Assembly (NCBI GenBank): GCA_023394655.1
Contig: JAEXAG010000054.1
Coordinates: 1 to 15,738, forward strand
Direction of reading: 5' to 3'
DNA: 15,738 nt
Origin: Pseudomonadota bacterium
GTDB lineage: Bacteria; Pseudomonadota; Gammaproteobacteria; Xanthomonadales; Xanthomonadaceae
This document shows positions 6,779 to 14,497 of the stretch, one piece after another (position 1 is the stretch's first letter; every line of letters starts with the position of its first letter). A program made the position numbers and the translations under genes. The notes under the pieces were generated by a model, which did no database searches, was not told the origin of the DNA, and saw nothing but the letters and a program-made list of their open reading frames with translations.

Positions 6779-6807
6779 ATCTTGCCGGGATCAGGCGCCG
6801 GCAAGAT
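6779..6807 (-). other. Perfect stem-loop enclosing the kdsB stop codon
   Basis: ATCTTGCCGG (6779-6788) and CCGGCAAGAT (6798-6807) form a perfect 10-bp inverted repeat with a 9-nt loop. The loop contains the kdsB TGA (6793-6791), so one arm is the end of the kdsB reading frame and the other is untranslated. There is no T run on either side, so it is not a standard terminator. It may stabilise the 3' end of the upstream mRNA, mark a processing site or attenuate transcription between the lipid A/Kdo genes and the phosphatase-uvrC-pgsA genes. The structure is seen; its role is inferred. Confidence 0.55.
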
Positions 6808-7561
6808 GCCGCTCCGCGCGCAGCAGGTCTTCCGGCGTGTCCACACCCGGCGGGAACGGTTCCGGGCTGGGCGCGACCGCGATGGCATGGCCAGCCTCCA
6901 GTACCCGCAGCTGTTCGAGGGATTCGACGAGTTCCAGCCGCCCCGGCGGCAGCGCCGCGAACCGCTTCAGGAAACCGGCGCGATAGGCATAGATGCCGAT
7001 GTGGCGCAGCCAGCTGCCCGGCGGCAGCGCGTCGTCGGCGGGCGCATCGGCGGAGAACGCCGCGCGATGCCAGGGAATCGGCGCACGGCTGAAATAGAGC
7101 GCGCGTTCGTTCGCATCCGCGACCACCTTGACGGCGTTGGGATCGAACAGCATTTCGCGCGAGGTGATCGGCGCGGCCAACGTGGCCATTTCGCAGCCAC
7201 TGCGTGCGAGCAGCGCCGCCACCGCGCGGATGCCGGCAGCCGGCGCGAACGGTTCGTCGCCCTGCAGGTTCACCACCGCCAGATCGTCCGGCCAGCCGGC
7301 GATGGCCGCGCATTCGGCCAGGCGATCGGTGCCGGAGACATGCGTCGGCGAGGTCATCGCCACGTTCACGCCCGGCAGCATCGATACCGCCTCGGCGATC
7401 GCCGGATGATCGGCCGCCACCCAGACTTCGCGCGCACCGGCCGCGAGCGCACGCTCGGCGACATGCCGGACCAGCGGCTGGCCACCGAGCAGGCGCAGCG
7501 GCTTGCCGGGCAGGCGTGCCGCATCGTGCCGGGCCGGGATCGCCACGACGAATTCACTCAT
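6791..7561 (-). CDS. kdsB: 3-deoxy-manno-octulosonate cytidylyltransferase (CMP-Kdo synthetase)
   Basis: KdsB activates Kdo with CTP to CMP-Kdo, the donor used by the Kdo transferase for the LPS inner core. The 256-residue cytoplasmic protein begins with the nucleotide-binding signature IPARHDAARLPGKPL (about residues 8-22), a close variant of the usual IPAR-(Y/x)-x-S-x-R-LPGKPL. It also contains SGTDR (76-80) and the metal/nucleotide segment VVNLQGDEP (96-104), all diagnostic for KdsB. Length is near E. coli KdsB (248 aa). The ATG at 7561 is preferred because GGAGG (7573-7569) lies 7 nt upstream; an in-frame ATG at 7567 is only 1 nt from that SD. The start overlaps the lpxK stop by 8 nt, so coupling with lpxK is expected. 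Confidence 0.96.
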   Translation of the reverse strand: MSEFVVAIPARHDAARLPGKPLRLLGGQPLVRHVAERALAAGAREVWVAADHPAIAEAVSMLPGVNVAMTSPTHVSGTDRLAECAAIAGWPDDLAVVNLQGDEPFAPAAGIRAVAALLARSGCEMATLAAPITSREMLFDPNAVKVVADANERALYFSRAPIPWHRAAFSADAPADDALPPGSWLRHIGIYAYRAGFLKRFAALPPGRLELVESLEQLRVLEAGHAIAVAPSPEPFPPGVDTPEDLLRAERHLAGA

Positions 7562-8573
7562 CCCCATTCCTCCGCAAGGCGGCAAGGCGATCCTCCAGCG
7601 CCAGCCAGAACGCTTCCGGCAGGCGCGCCTCGATCGCCACGCACCAGCTGTCCTCGGGCGCGAAAGCGGCGCATTTGACCGCATCCTTTTCGGTCATGAA
7701 GACCGGCAACGCGCTGCCCAGCTCGAAATCCTCCGGCTGGAAATCATGGTGGTCCGGGAAGGGATGCGGGACCACGCCGAGACCCTGCGCCCGCAGCAGC
7801 TCGAAGAAACGCTCGGGGTGGCCGATGCCGGCGATCGCATGCACGCGACGGCCGGAGAAATCGGAAAACGGCCGTGCGCGCGCGCCATGCAGGGGAAACG
7901 GATGCCCGAACACCTGCCGCATCGGCCATTCGTCCAGCTCCGGCTCCGGCAAATTGGCCGCGATGCCGTGGTTGACCACGCGGAAATCCGGTCGCGGCGC
8001 ATCCGCCGGATGCTCCCGCAAGGGACCCGCCGGCAGGAGCCGGCCATTGCCGTAGCGGCGCGTCGCATCCACCACTTCGATGGCGATGTCGCGGGCAAGG
8101 CGCAGGTGCTGCAGGCCGTCGTCGCAGATCACGACGTCGCAGCCTTCGGCCACCAGCGCGCTCGCGGCCGCGACGCGATCGGCATCCACGCGCACCTTGC
8201 AGCCGCTGCGCCGGGCGATCAACACCGCTTCGTCGCCGTGAGTGCGTGGATCGCTGCCCGCTTCCACCCAGCGCGGCGTTCCCGGCTCGCTGCGGCCGTA
8301 GCCGCGGCTGGCGATGCCCGGCGTCCAGCCGGCGGCTCGCAAACGGTTGGCGATGGCGATCACCAGCGGCGTCTTGCCGCTTCCGCCCGCGGAGAAATTG
8401 CCGACCACCAGCACCGGCGCATCCACCCTCCGAGTCTTCAGCCAGCCGCGCCGGTACAGGCTGCGCCGCATCGCCACCAGCCGACCATAGAGCGCGGACA
8501 AGGCACGGGCATGCCAGGGCACGCTCGCGCCGCCCTGCCACCACGCCGGCGTGCCGCCGCCCCGGCGGTTCAC
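7554..8573 (-). CDS. lpxK: Tetraacyldisaccharide 4'-kinase (lipid A 4'-kinase)
   Basis: LpxK phosphorylates the 4' position of the tetraacyldisaccharide-1-phosphate to give lipid IVA, at the cytoplasmic face of the inner membrane. The 339-residue protein carries the unusual P-loop VGNFSAGGSGKTP (57-69), followed by SRGYG (89-93), GDE (113-115) and DDGLQHLRL (151-159), which together are specific to LpxK. An Arg-rich amphipathic N-terminus (about 20-45) probably gives peripheral membrane contact. The start is GTG at 8573, overlapping the msbA stop as GTGA; GGAGGG (8582-8577) is 3 nt upstream. It sits between msbA and kdsB, so flipping of the product and Kdo activation are encoded beside it. 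Confidence 0.97.
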   Translation of the reverse strand: MNRRGGGTPAWWQGGASVPWHARALSALYGRLVAMRRSLYRRGWLKTRRVDAPVLVVGNFSAGGSGKTPLVIAIANRLRAAGWTPGIASRGYGRSEPGTPRWVEAGSDPRTHGDEAVLIARRSGCKVRVDADRVAAASALVAEGCDVVICDDGLQHLRLARDIAIEVVDATRRYGNGRLLPAGPLREHPADAPRPDFRVVNHGIAANLPEPELDEWPMRQVFGHPFPLHGARARPFSDFSGRRVHAIAGIGHPERFFELLRAQGLGVVPHPFPDHHDFQPEDFELGSALPVFMTEKDAVKCAAFAPEDSWCVAIEARLPEAFWLALEDRLAALRRNGDE

Positions 8574-10312
8574 GCGCCCTCCCGGAACTGCATGCGATGC
8601 AGGTGGGCATAGACGCCATCGCGGGCGATCAGCTCGGCGTGCGTGCCCTGCTCCACCAGCCGGCCTTCATCCAGCACCAGCACCTGGTCCGCGTGTTCGA
8701 TGGTGGAAAGCCGGTGCGCGATCACCAGCGTGGTGCGGTCGGGCATCAGCTGGTCGAGGGCGTCCTGCACCAGCCGCTCGGATTCGTTGTCGAGCGCGGC
8801 GGTGGCCTCGTCGAGGATCAGGATCGGGGCGTCCTTGAGCATCGCGCGGGCGATCGCCAGGCGCTGGCGCTGGCCACCCGAAAGCCGCGCGCCGCGTTCG
8901 CCGACCTCGCTGTCGAGGCCATCGGGCAGGCGCTCGACGAATTCCATCGCGTTGGCGGCACGGATCGCCGCTTCGATGCGCTCCGTTCCGGCATCGCCCA
9001 TTTCGCCGTAGGCCACGTTTTCGCCGATGCTGCCATCGAACAGCATGACCTGCTGGCTGACCAGCGCGATCTGGCGGCGCAGATCGGCCAACCGGTATTC
9101 GGGCAGCGGGTGGCCGTCGAGCAGGATCGTGCCGCCTTCCGGCTCGTAGAAACGCGGGATGAGCTTGATCAGCGTGGATTTCCCGCTACCCGAGCGACCG
9201 ACGATTGCGGTCACCGTGCCGGGCCGCGCGGTGAAGCTGAGACCACGCAAGGCCGGGGGTTCCTGGCCTTCGTAGCGCGCGGTGACATCGCGGAATTCCA
9301 GCACGCCCCGGGCACGTTCCAGCGCAAGCCGGCCCTGGTCGGCCTCGTCGGGCGCATCCAGCACCGAGAACACGCGATCGGCGGAATTGATGCCGCGGTT
9401 GAGCAGGCTTTGCACGTTGGTCAGCTGGCGCAGGGCCGGCACCAGGCTGATCATCGCGGTCATCACGGCCATGAAGCCACCGGCGCTGAGATGCCCGGCC
9501 GCGGCCTCGCGGCCCGCGACCACCAGCATCACCGCAAGCCCGATGGCGCCGAGCGTCTGCACGAACATCGACAGGGTGCCGCGGGTGACTTCCACCTTCA
9601 GCCCCAGCCGCACGTTGCGCGCGGTCTGCACGCCGTAGCGGCCCATCTCGGAAGCCTGCGCGCCATAGGCCTTCACTTCCTGCTGCGCGTGCAGCGCCTG
9701 GTCGGCGGTCTGCAGCATGTCGGCGGCGGATTGCTGGATCTCGTGGTTGAGGCGGCGATAGCGCCGGCCGACCTTGCCCATCATCCAGGCCATCGCCGGC
9801 GCCAGCACCAGCAGCACCAGCGAGACCTTCCAGCTGTTCCAGAACATCACCGCAAGCAGCGCCACCACCTGCAACACGCTGCTCACCATCACCTTCAGCG
9901 CATCCACCGCGGCCTGCGCCACCTGGTCGGTATCGGGGCCGAGCCGGGTCAGCATCGAAGGAACCGCTTCCTTGTCGAAGCGGCCGCCGGGCATCCGCAG
10001 GTACTTGGCCATCAGCTGCATGCGCAGGTCGCGGGCGACGTTGCGGCCGCTGCGCGCGATGGTGTAATCGCTGACCAGCCCGAACAGTCCGCGCCCGAAC
10101 AGAAGCAGCACCATGCCGAGCGGCAGCCACCACGAAAAACGCTTGGCGACGAAGATGTCGTCCACCACGTATTTCAGGAGCTCGACCACGGCGGCGCTGG
10201 CGGCGGCTTCCAGCGCCAGCGCCAGCGCGGCCACTACCAGCAGCCCGCGATACGGACGCGCGTAGCCCTGCAGGCGTCGCCAGGTGGCGCGGGTGGCCGA
10301 AGCCTCGCTCAT
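8570..10312 (-). CDS. msbA: Lipid A export ABC transporter (MsbA)
   Basis: MsbA is a half-transporter that, as a homodimer, flips core-lipid A across the inner membrane. The 580-residue protein (E. coli 582) has an N-terminal six-helix ABC exporter domain (about 22-310) and a C-terminal ATPase domain: Walker A GRSGSGKST (372-380), Q-loop Q420, signature LSGGQ (477-481), Walker B ILILDEAT with D501-E502, and H-loop H533. The ATG at 10312 overlaps the exbD stop (ATGA, 4 nt) and has no strong SD of its own, so it is probably translated by coupling. The same frame stays open upstream through exbD/exbB, but that extension has no homology features. Adjacency to lpxK supports MsbA rather than a drug exporter. 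Confidence 0.96.
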   Translation of the reverse strand: MSEASATRATWRRLQGYARPYRGLLVVAALALALEAAASAAVVELLKYVVDDIFVAKRFSWWLPLGMVLLLFGRGLFGLVSDYTIARSGRNVARDLRMQLMAKYLRMPGGRFDKEAVPSMLTRLGPDTDQVAQAAVDALKVMVSSVLQVVALLAVMFWNSWKVSLVLLVLAPAMAWMMGKVGRRYRRLNHEIQQSAADMLQTADQALHAQQEVKAYGAQASEMGRYGVQTARNVRLGLKVEVTRGTLSMFVQTLGAIGLAVMLVVAGREAAAGHLSAGGFMAVMTAMISLVPALRQLTNVQSLLNRGINSADRVFSVLDAPDEADQGRLALERARGVLEFRDVTARYEGQEPPALRGLSFTARPGTVTAIVGRSGSGKSTLIKLIPRFYEPEGGTILLDGHPLPEYRLADLRRQIALVSQQVMLFDGSIGENVAYGEMGDAGTERIEAAIRAANAMEFVERLPDGLDSEVGERGARLSGGQRQRLAIARAMLKDAPILILDEATAALDNESERLVQDALDQLMPDRTTLVIAHRLSTIEHADQVLVLDEGRLVEQGTHAELIARDGVYAHLHRMQFREGA

Positions 10313-10740
10313 TGCGCTGCTGCCGTCCCGGTCGGCGCGGTGGCGATCATGATCTGCCGGAAGCCGAGTTGGCCCAGCGCCTCGTAGGCGGTCACCACCG
10401 ACTGGTGCGGGGTTCGTGCATCGGCGCGCAGCAGCACCGGGCGGGCGCGGTCGGTGCCGGCGATCTCGGCGATGCTGCGCTTGAGTGCTTCCACGTCGGT
10501 GCGCAGCACCTCGCGCTCGCCGACGAAATAGCGGCCATCGGCATTCACCAGCACCGAAAGCGGCGCGGCGGCGGCCGGTGCCGGCTCGCCATCGGCACGC
10601 GGCAGCTGCAGCCTGAGCACCGCGCGGCTGTCGAAGGTGGTGGTGACCACGAAGAAAATGATCAGCACCAGGATCACGTCGATCAACGGAACCAGGTTGA
10701 TCTCCGGCTCGTCGTCCGCGCGATGGTCGCGAATGCGCAT
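10309..10740 (-). CDS. exbD: ExbD/TolR family proton-channel protein
   Basis: The 143-residue protein has the ExbD/TolR layout: a short cytoplasmic N-terminus, one transmembrane helix (about 15-36, NLVPLIDVILVLIIFF) with the conserved proton-carrying Asp (D21), a Pro/Ala linker and a small periplasmic domain with the typical end VLLRADARTPHQSVVTAYEALGQLGF (about 102-127). With ExbB it forms a proton-motive-force-driven stator. No tonB, tolA or other client gene is in the window, so the energised partner is unknown. ATG 10740 follows the exbB stop by 3 nt, with AGGAG inside the end of exbB. The symbol is by family; TolR is less likely because no tol/pal genes are nearby. Confidence 0.9.
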   Translation of the reverse strand: MRIRDHRADDEPEINLVPLIDVILVLIIFFVVTTTFDSRAVLRLQLPRADGEPAPAAAAPLSVLVNADGRYFVGEREVLRTDVEALKRSIAEIAGTDRARPVLLRADARTPHQSVVTAYEALGQLGFRQIMIATAPTGTAAAQ

Positions 10741-10743
10741 CCT

Positions 10744-11355
10744 TCAGCTCCTGCCGCGCGGGTCCAGCACGTCCAGCAACTGCACGGCCTCGTGCTCCAT
10801 CTCGACGATGTAGCCGGCGATGCGGCCCTTGAAGTAGCGATGGACCATCAGCGCCGGGATCGCCACCACCATGCCGGTGGCCGCGCAGACCAGCGCCTTG
10901 CCGATGCCGGCGGCCAGCTGGTTGACATCGCCGACGCCGTGCTCGCCGATGACGAGGAACATCTGGATCATGCCGACCACGGTGCCGAACAGCCCAAGCA
11001 GGGGACCGGCCGACGCGATGCTGCCCAGCGTGTTGAGGTATTTCTCCATGCCGTGCACGAGATGACGGCCGGTGTCCTCCACCCGCTCGCGGATGGCATC
11101 GCGGCCCCGGTGGCGGACCTCCAGCGCGGAGGCCAGCAGGGCGCCCAGCGGCGATGTCGCGCGCAGGGATTCGATGTGCTGCGGATCCATCTGCCCGCGC
11201 GCCGCCCACTCGCGCACTTCGCGGCCAAGGCCCGGTGGCAGCACGGCGCTGCGGCGCAGCGACCAGAAGCGTTCGACGATGATCGCCAGCGCGGCGAAGG
11301 ACAGCAGCAAGAGCGGAATCATCGGCCAGCCGCCGGCCTTTACCAGTTCGATCAT
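10744..11355 (-). CDS. exbB: ExbB/TolQ/MotA family proton-channel protein
   Basis: The 203-residue inner-membrane protein has the three-helix plan of ExbB/TolQ: helix 1 near the N-terminus (about 11-30), a cytoplasmic stretch (about 31-105), and two longer helices (about 107-135 and 150-172). The second helix includes GPLLGLFGTVVGMI (117-130), the hallmark of the MotA/TolQ/ExbB domain. It pairs with ExbD to form a proton-driven motor. ATG 11355 has only a weak GAAAG-type SD. It is the first gene after a 74-nt gap containing two inverted repeats, so it may start its own transcript running into exbD, msbA, lpxK and kdsB. ExbB rather than TolQ is a contextual choice. Confidence 0.9.
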   Translation of the reverse strand: MIELVKAGGWPMIPLLLLSFAALAIIVERFWSLRRSAVLPPGLGREVREWAARGQMDPQHIESLRATSPLGALLASALEVRHRGRDAIRERVEDTGRHLVHGMEKYLNTLGSIASAGPLLGLFGTVVGMIQMFLVIGEHGVGDVNQLAAGIGKALVCAATGMVVAIPALMVHRYFKGRIAGYIVEMEHEAVQLLDVLDPRGRS

Positions 11356-11368
11356 CGGATGCTTTCGG

Positions 11369-11404
11369 GACGCTCGGGGGTGGCGGATAGGATAGCCGAG
11401 CGTC
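11369..11404. promoter_or_regulatory. 9-bp perfect inverted repeat upstream of exbB (possible operator/promoter region)
   Basis: GACGCTCGG (11369-11377) and CCGAGCGTC (11396-11404) are perfect inverted repeats separated by 18 nt, 14 nt before the exbB start. The spacer, read on the minus strand, includes CTATCCTATCC, in which TATCCT could serve as a weak -10 element; I see no convincing -35. Such spacing could suit a dimeric regulator or an mRNA hairpin in the exbB leader. The repeat is seen directly; the function is inferred. Confidence 0.4.
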
Positions 11405-11410
11405 GACGCC

Positions 11411-11428
11411 CCCGGCTGCCAGGCCGGG
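11411..11428 (-). terminator. Terminator-like hairpin after comEC (no T run)
   Basis: CCCGGC-TGCCAG-GCCGGG forms a perfect 6-bp stem starting 1 nt beyond the comEC stop codon on the minus strand. It lacks a T run on either side, so it would be at best a partial terminator or an mRNA-stabilising element. It separates comEC from the exbB inverted-repeat region. Confidence 0.35.
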
Positions 11429-11429
11429 T

Positions 11430-13781
11430 TCAGGGCCGCGAACCATCCCAGAAGCGGCGCCGGCGATCACGTTCGCCCTGCCAGCGGATGCCGTCCGCAC
11501 CCAGCCTGACCCGTACCGCGCCATGCTCGAAACCGACCACCGGCTCCGCCCCGGCCTCGGCCCAGCGATCCAGCACCGACGCCCGGGGATGCCCGAAACG
11601 GTTGCCGTGACCCGCCGAGACCAGCGCGATGCTGGCAGAAGTCGCCGCCACGAAACCGGGCGACGACGAGCTGGCACTGCCATGGTGCGGCACGCTGACG
11701 ACATCGGCGCGCAACGCCGTCGCATCGATGCGCAGGAGGCGCGATTCGATCAGGTCATCGATGTCGCCGGTGAGCAAGGCCGTACCTCCCTCGCCTTCCA
11801 CCCGCAGCACGCAACTGGACCGGTTGCGGAAATACGGAAAGCCCTCGCTCGGATGCAGGAAGCGGAACTCGACGCCCGCGCCATGCCGGCTTTCGCCGGC
11901 GATGCAGGGGACGGCGCCTTCCACGCCCGCATCCGGCGGCGCCAGCAGCTCGCCGACCGGAAACGCGGCCATCACCGCCGCCAGGCCACCCGCGTGGTCC
12001 TGGTCGGCGTGGCTGATGACCAGGGTGTCGATCCGGCGAACCCCGAGCGCATGCAGCGCCGGCACCACCGCGCGCTCCCCGGCATCGAATCCGTCCGGCA
12101 CGGCGGGGCCGGCATCGTAGAGCAGCACGCGGTCGGCGGTACGCACCAGCATCGCCGTGCCCTGCCCCACGTCCAGCTGGACCACTTCGAAGCCGCCCTT
12201 TGCCGGCAGGGACAGCGCCGGCCACAGCATCGGCAGGCACAGCAAAGCCGCCAGGGCCTTGCCCGGCACGCCGCGCGGCAACAACCAGACGAAGATCGCC
12301 AGGAGCGCCAGCGGCAGCGCATGCCACGCACCTTCCGGGAGCCAGTGAAAGGCCAGCGGCGAAGCGGCCATGCGCTGGAACAGCCACCAGCTCGGCTCGA
12401 ATGCGAGGCCGGCAAGACGCCAGAACAGGCTGCCGGCACCTTCCACCAGCATTTCGGCCATGACCCCGAGGATCGAGAGCGGCACCACGATCAGGCTCCA
12501 CAACGGCACCGCCAGCAGATTGGCCAGCGGCCCGGCGAGCGAGGCCTGGCCGAAGAACACCACCGTCAGCGGCAACAGGCCGAGCGAGGCGACGCCCTGT
12601 GCGGCGAGGAACTGGCGGATGTGTCCGGCACGCGCCGATTGCAGGCACCAGGCCAGCCAGACCACGCCGCCGAAACTCAGCCAGAAACCGGGCTGGAGCA
12701 CGGAGAAGGGATCCATCAGCAGCATCGCGATGATCGCCAGCGCCACCGATTGCGCGATCCCGGTCTGCCGCCGGAGGATCATCGCGCCGGCGACGAAGCC
12801 GATCATCAACACGGTCCGCACCGTCGGCAGCGAGGCACCGGTGGCCAGCAGGTAGGCGAATGCGCCGAGCGTCGAGGCCGCCAGCATCCAGATCCGCCGC
12901 GGTGCCCGCAGGGTCAGCGAGGGCAGCAAGCGGCACAGGGCCCAAGCCAATGCCGCGGCGGCCATCCCCACCAATCCGACGTGGAACCCCGAGATCGCGA
13001 TGAGATGGGTCAGGCCGGTCGCGCGCAGCTCGCGCCAATCGGCTTCCGAGAGCCCGCGCGTATCGCCCAAGCCCAATGCGGCGACGAAGCGCGCGGAATC
13101 AGGCCGGCTGCCGCCGACGATCCGATCGGACATCCGCTCCCGCCATGCCTGAAGACCGGTGGCCGGCGCGAGGCGACGCGCTTCCTCGACGTTTCGCAAA
13201 TGGCCACTGGCCGCCACGCCTTCCAGCAGCATCTGCCGCTCGCTGTCGAAGCCGCCGGGGTTCCGGAGGCCTCGCGGCGGCCTCAACCGCGCCTCGAAGC
13301 GCCAGCGCTCGCCCGCCCGCAACTGCCACCGCGGCGATTCGGCCAAGGCACTCGCATCTGTCGGATCCGCCCCGCGCGCGGGATCGAACCACGCCAGCCG
13401 GATCCGCCGGCCGCGCAGCTCCGGCGGCTGTCCGGCATCGTCATCGACCCGGAAATGGAAGCGGGTCCGCCGCTGTTCGTGGACCGGCAGCGAGACGATG
13501 GTGCCGGTGATGCGGAAATCGGTTCCGGCAAGCTCCGCGGGCAAGCGCACCGCCATCCGGGCGTTGCCCTGCGCCGCCAGCAGGCCGGCACCAAGCAGGA
13601 AGGCCCCGAGCGCGCGCCACGCATCCTTGCGCCTCGCCCAGACGACGGCACCGGCGAGCATCGCCATCACAGCGACCGCCATCGACGGCAATGCGGGCAA
13701 CCGGGTCGCGGAAAAGATGCCGGCCAGCAACGCGGCGGCCGTCAGCGGTGAGAACAGCGGCGTCCTTGCCGCGACAGGCAT
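11430..13781 (-). CDS. comEC: ComEC/Rec2 family DNA-uptake channel with metallo-beta-lactamase domain
   Basis: ComEC carries single-stranded DNA across the inner membrane during natural transformation. The 783-residue protein has the complete layout: N-terminal hydrophobic helices (about 10-70), a soluble DUF4131/OB-like part (about 85-200), the polytopic competence domain (about 230-500, with GLTHLIAISGFHVGL at 256-270), and a C-terminal metallo-beta-lactamase-like domain with DVGQGTA (537-543), the metal motif SHADQDHAGG (590-599), TGDID (671-675) and VPHHGSASSSS (697-707). ATG 13781 has GAGGTG (13792-13787) 5 nt upstream and starts 2 nt after the lolD stop. No other competence gene is in the window. 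The frame is intact, with no sign of decay. Confidence 0.95.
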   Translation of the reverse strand: MPVAARTPLFSPLTAAALLAGIFSATRLPALPSMAVAVMAMLAGAVVWARRKDAWRALGAFLLGAGLLAAQGNARMAVRLPAELAGTDFRITGTIVSLPVHEQRRTRFHFRVDDDAGQPPELRGRRIRLAWFDPARGADPTDASALAESPRWQLRAGERWRFEARLRPPRGLRNPGGFDSERQMLLEGVAASGHLRNVEEARRLAPATGLQAWRERMSDRIVGGSRPDSARFVAALGLGDTRGLSEADWRELRATGLTHLIAISGFHVGLVGMAAAALAWALCRLLPSLTLRAPRRIWMLAASTLGAFAYLLATGASLPTVRTVLMIGFVAGAMILRRQTGIAQSVALAIIAMLLMDPFSVLQPGFWLSFGGVVWLAWCLQSARAGHIRQFLAAQGVASLGLLPLTVVFFGQASLAGPLANLLAVPLWSLIVVPLSILGVMAEMLVEGAGSLFWRLAGLAFEPSWWLFQRMAASPLAFHWLPEGAWHALPLALLAIFVWLLPRGVPGKALAALLCLPMLWPALSLPAKGGFEVVQLDVGQGTAMLVRTADRVLLYDAGPAVPDGFDAGERAVVPALHALGVRRIDTLVISHADQDHAGGLAAVMAAFPVGELLAPPDAGVEGAVPCIAGESRHGAGVEFRFLHPSEGFPYFRNRSSCVLRVEGEGGTALLTGDIDDLIESRLLRIDATALRADVVSVPHHGSASSSSPGFVAATSASIALVSAGHGNRFGHPRASVLDRWAEAGAEPVVGFEHGAVRVRLGADGIRWQGERDRRRRFWDGSRP

Positions 13782-13783
13782 GG

Positions 13784-14497
13784 CTACACCTCGTCGTTCG
13801 GGATTTCCCTGAGCTTGCCTTCGTGGAGTTCGAGCACGCGGTCCAGACGGCGTGCCAGGCGGCGATCATGGGTCACCAGCACCAGGCTGGTGCGCTGGTT
13901 GCGGTTGAGCCCGAGCATCAGGTCGAACACGGCGCTGGCCGTGCGGTCGTCGAGATTGCCGGTGGGTTCATCGCCCAGCACGCAGGCCGGCTCGTTGACC
14001 AGCGCGCGCGCCACCGCCGCGCGTTGCCGCTCGCCGCCGGAAAGCTCGCCCGGCTTGTGGCCGAGCCGATGGCCCAGCCCCACCTGCTCCAGCAAGGCAC
14101 TGGCACGGCGCGTGGCTTCCGGGACATTGGCGCCCGAGACCAGCACCGGCAGCATGACGTTCTCCAGCGCGGTGAACTCCGGCAGCAGGTGGTGGAACTG
14201 GTAGATGAAGCCCAGCGCGCGATTCCGCAGCTTGCCGCGGGCCGCATCGGAGAGCCCCCCCATGCGCTGGCCGGCCACGTGCACTTCGCCGGAGGTGGGC
14301 GTGTCGAGCCCGCCGAGGAGATGCAGCAGCGTGCTCTTGCCCGCCCCCGATGCCCCGATGATCGCCACGGTTTCTCCGGCGTGGACGGTCAGGTCCAGGC
14401 CATCGAAGACCGGCGTGCGCATCTTGCCTTCGGCGTAGGTCTTGCCGAGCTTCTCGGCGCGCAGCACTTCCTCGCCCGGGCGAATGACGTCATTCAT
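13784..14497 (-). CDS. lolD: Lipoprotein-releasing ABC transporter ATP-binding protein LolD
   Basis: LolD supplies ATP hydrolysis for extracting outer-membrane lipoproteins from the inner membrane to LolA. The 237-residue protein has Walker A GASGAGKST (48-56), Q-loop Q100 in FIYQFHHLLPEFTALENV (a LolD/MacB-type stretch), signature LSGGE (152-156), Walker B CVLGDEPTGNLD with D176-E177, and H-loop H210. The length fits the family (233 aa in E. coli). ATG 14497 overlaps the end of lolC by 8 nt (ATGAATGA), with GGAGG 9 nt upstream inside lolC. The permease next door makes LolD more likely than MacB or FtsE. Confidence 0.95.
   Translation of the reverse strand: MNDVIRPGEEVLRAEKLGKTYAEGKMRTPVFDGLDLTVHAGETVAIIGASGAGKSTLLHLLGGLDTPTSGEVHVAGQRMGGLSDAARGKLRNRALGFIYQFHHLLPEFTALENVMLPVLVSGANVPEATRRASALLEQVGLGHRLGHKPGELSGGERQRAAVARALVNEPACVLGDEPTGNLDDRTASAVFDLMLGLNRNQRTSLVLVTHDRRLARRLDRVLELHEGKLREIPNDEV

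Noticed and set aside
8246..10387. 713-codon plus-strand open frame opposite msbA and lpxK
   Set aside because: His/Gln/Arg-rich shadow translation; the minus strand carries intact MsbA and LpxK.
10312..11725. MsbA with a long N-terminal extension reaching back through exbD and exbB
   Set aside because: The frame happens to be open, but the extension has no homology features and lies across two genuine genes; the ATG at 10312 begins a normal-length MsbA.
11523..13751. 742-codon plus-strand open frame opposite comEC
   Set aside because: Gln/Arg/His-rich repeat-like translation typical of antisense GC-rich frames; ComEC on the other strand is complete.
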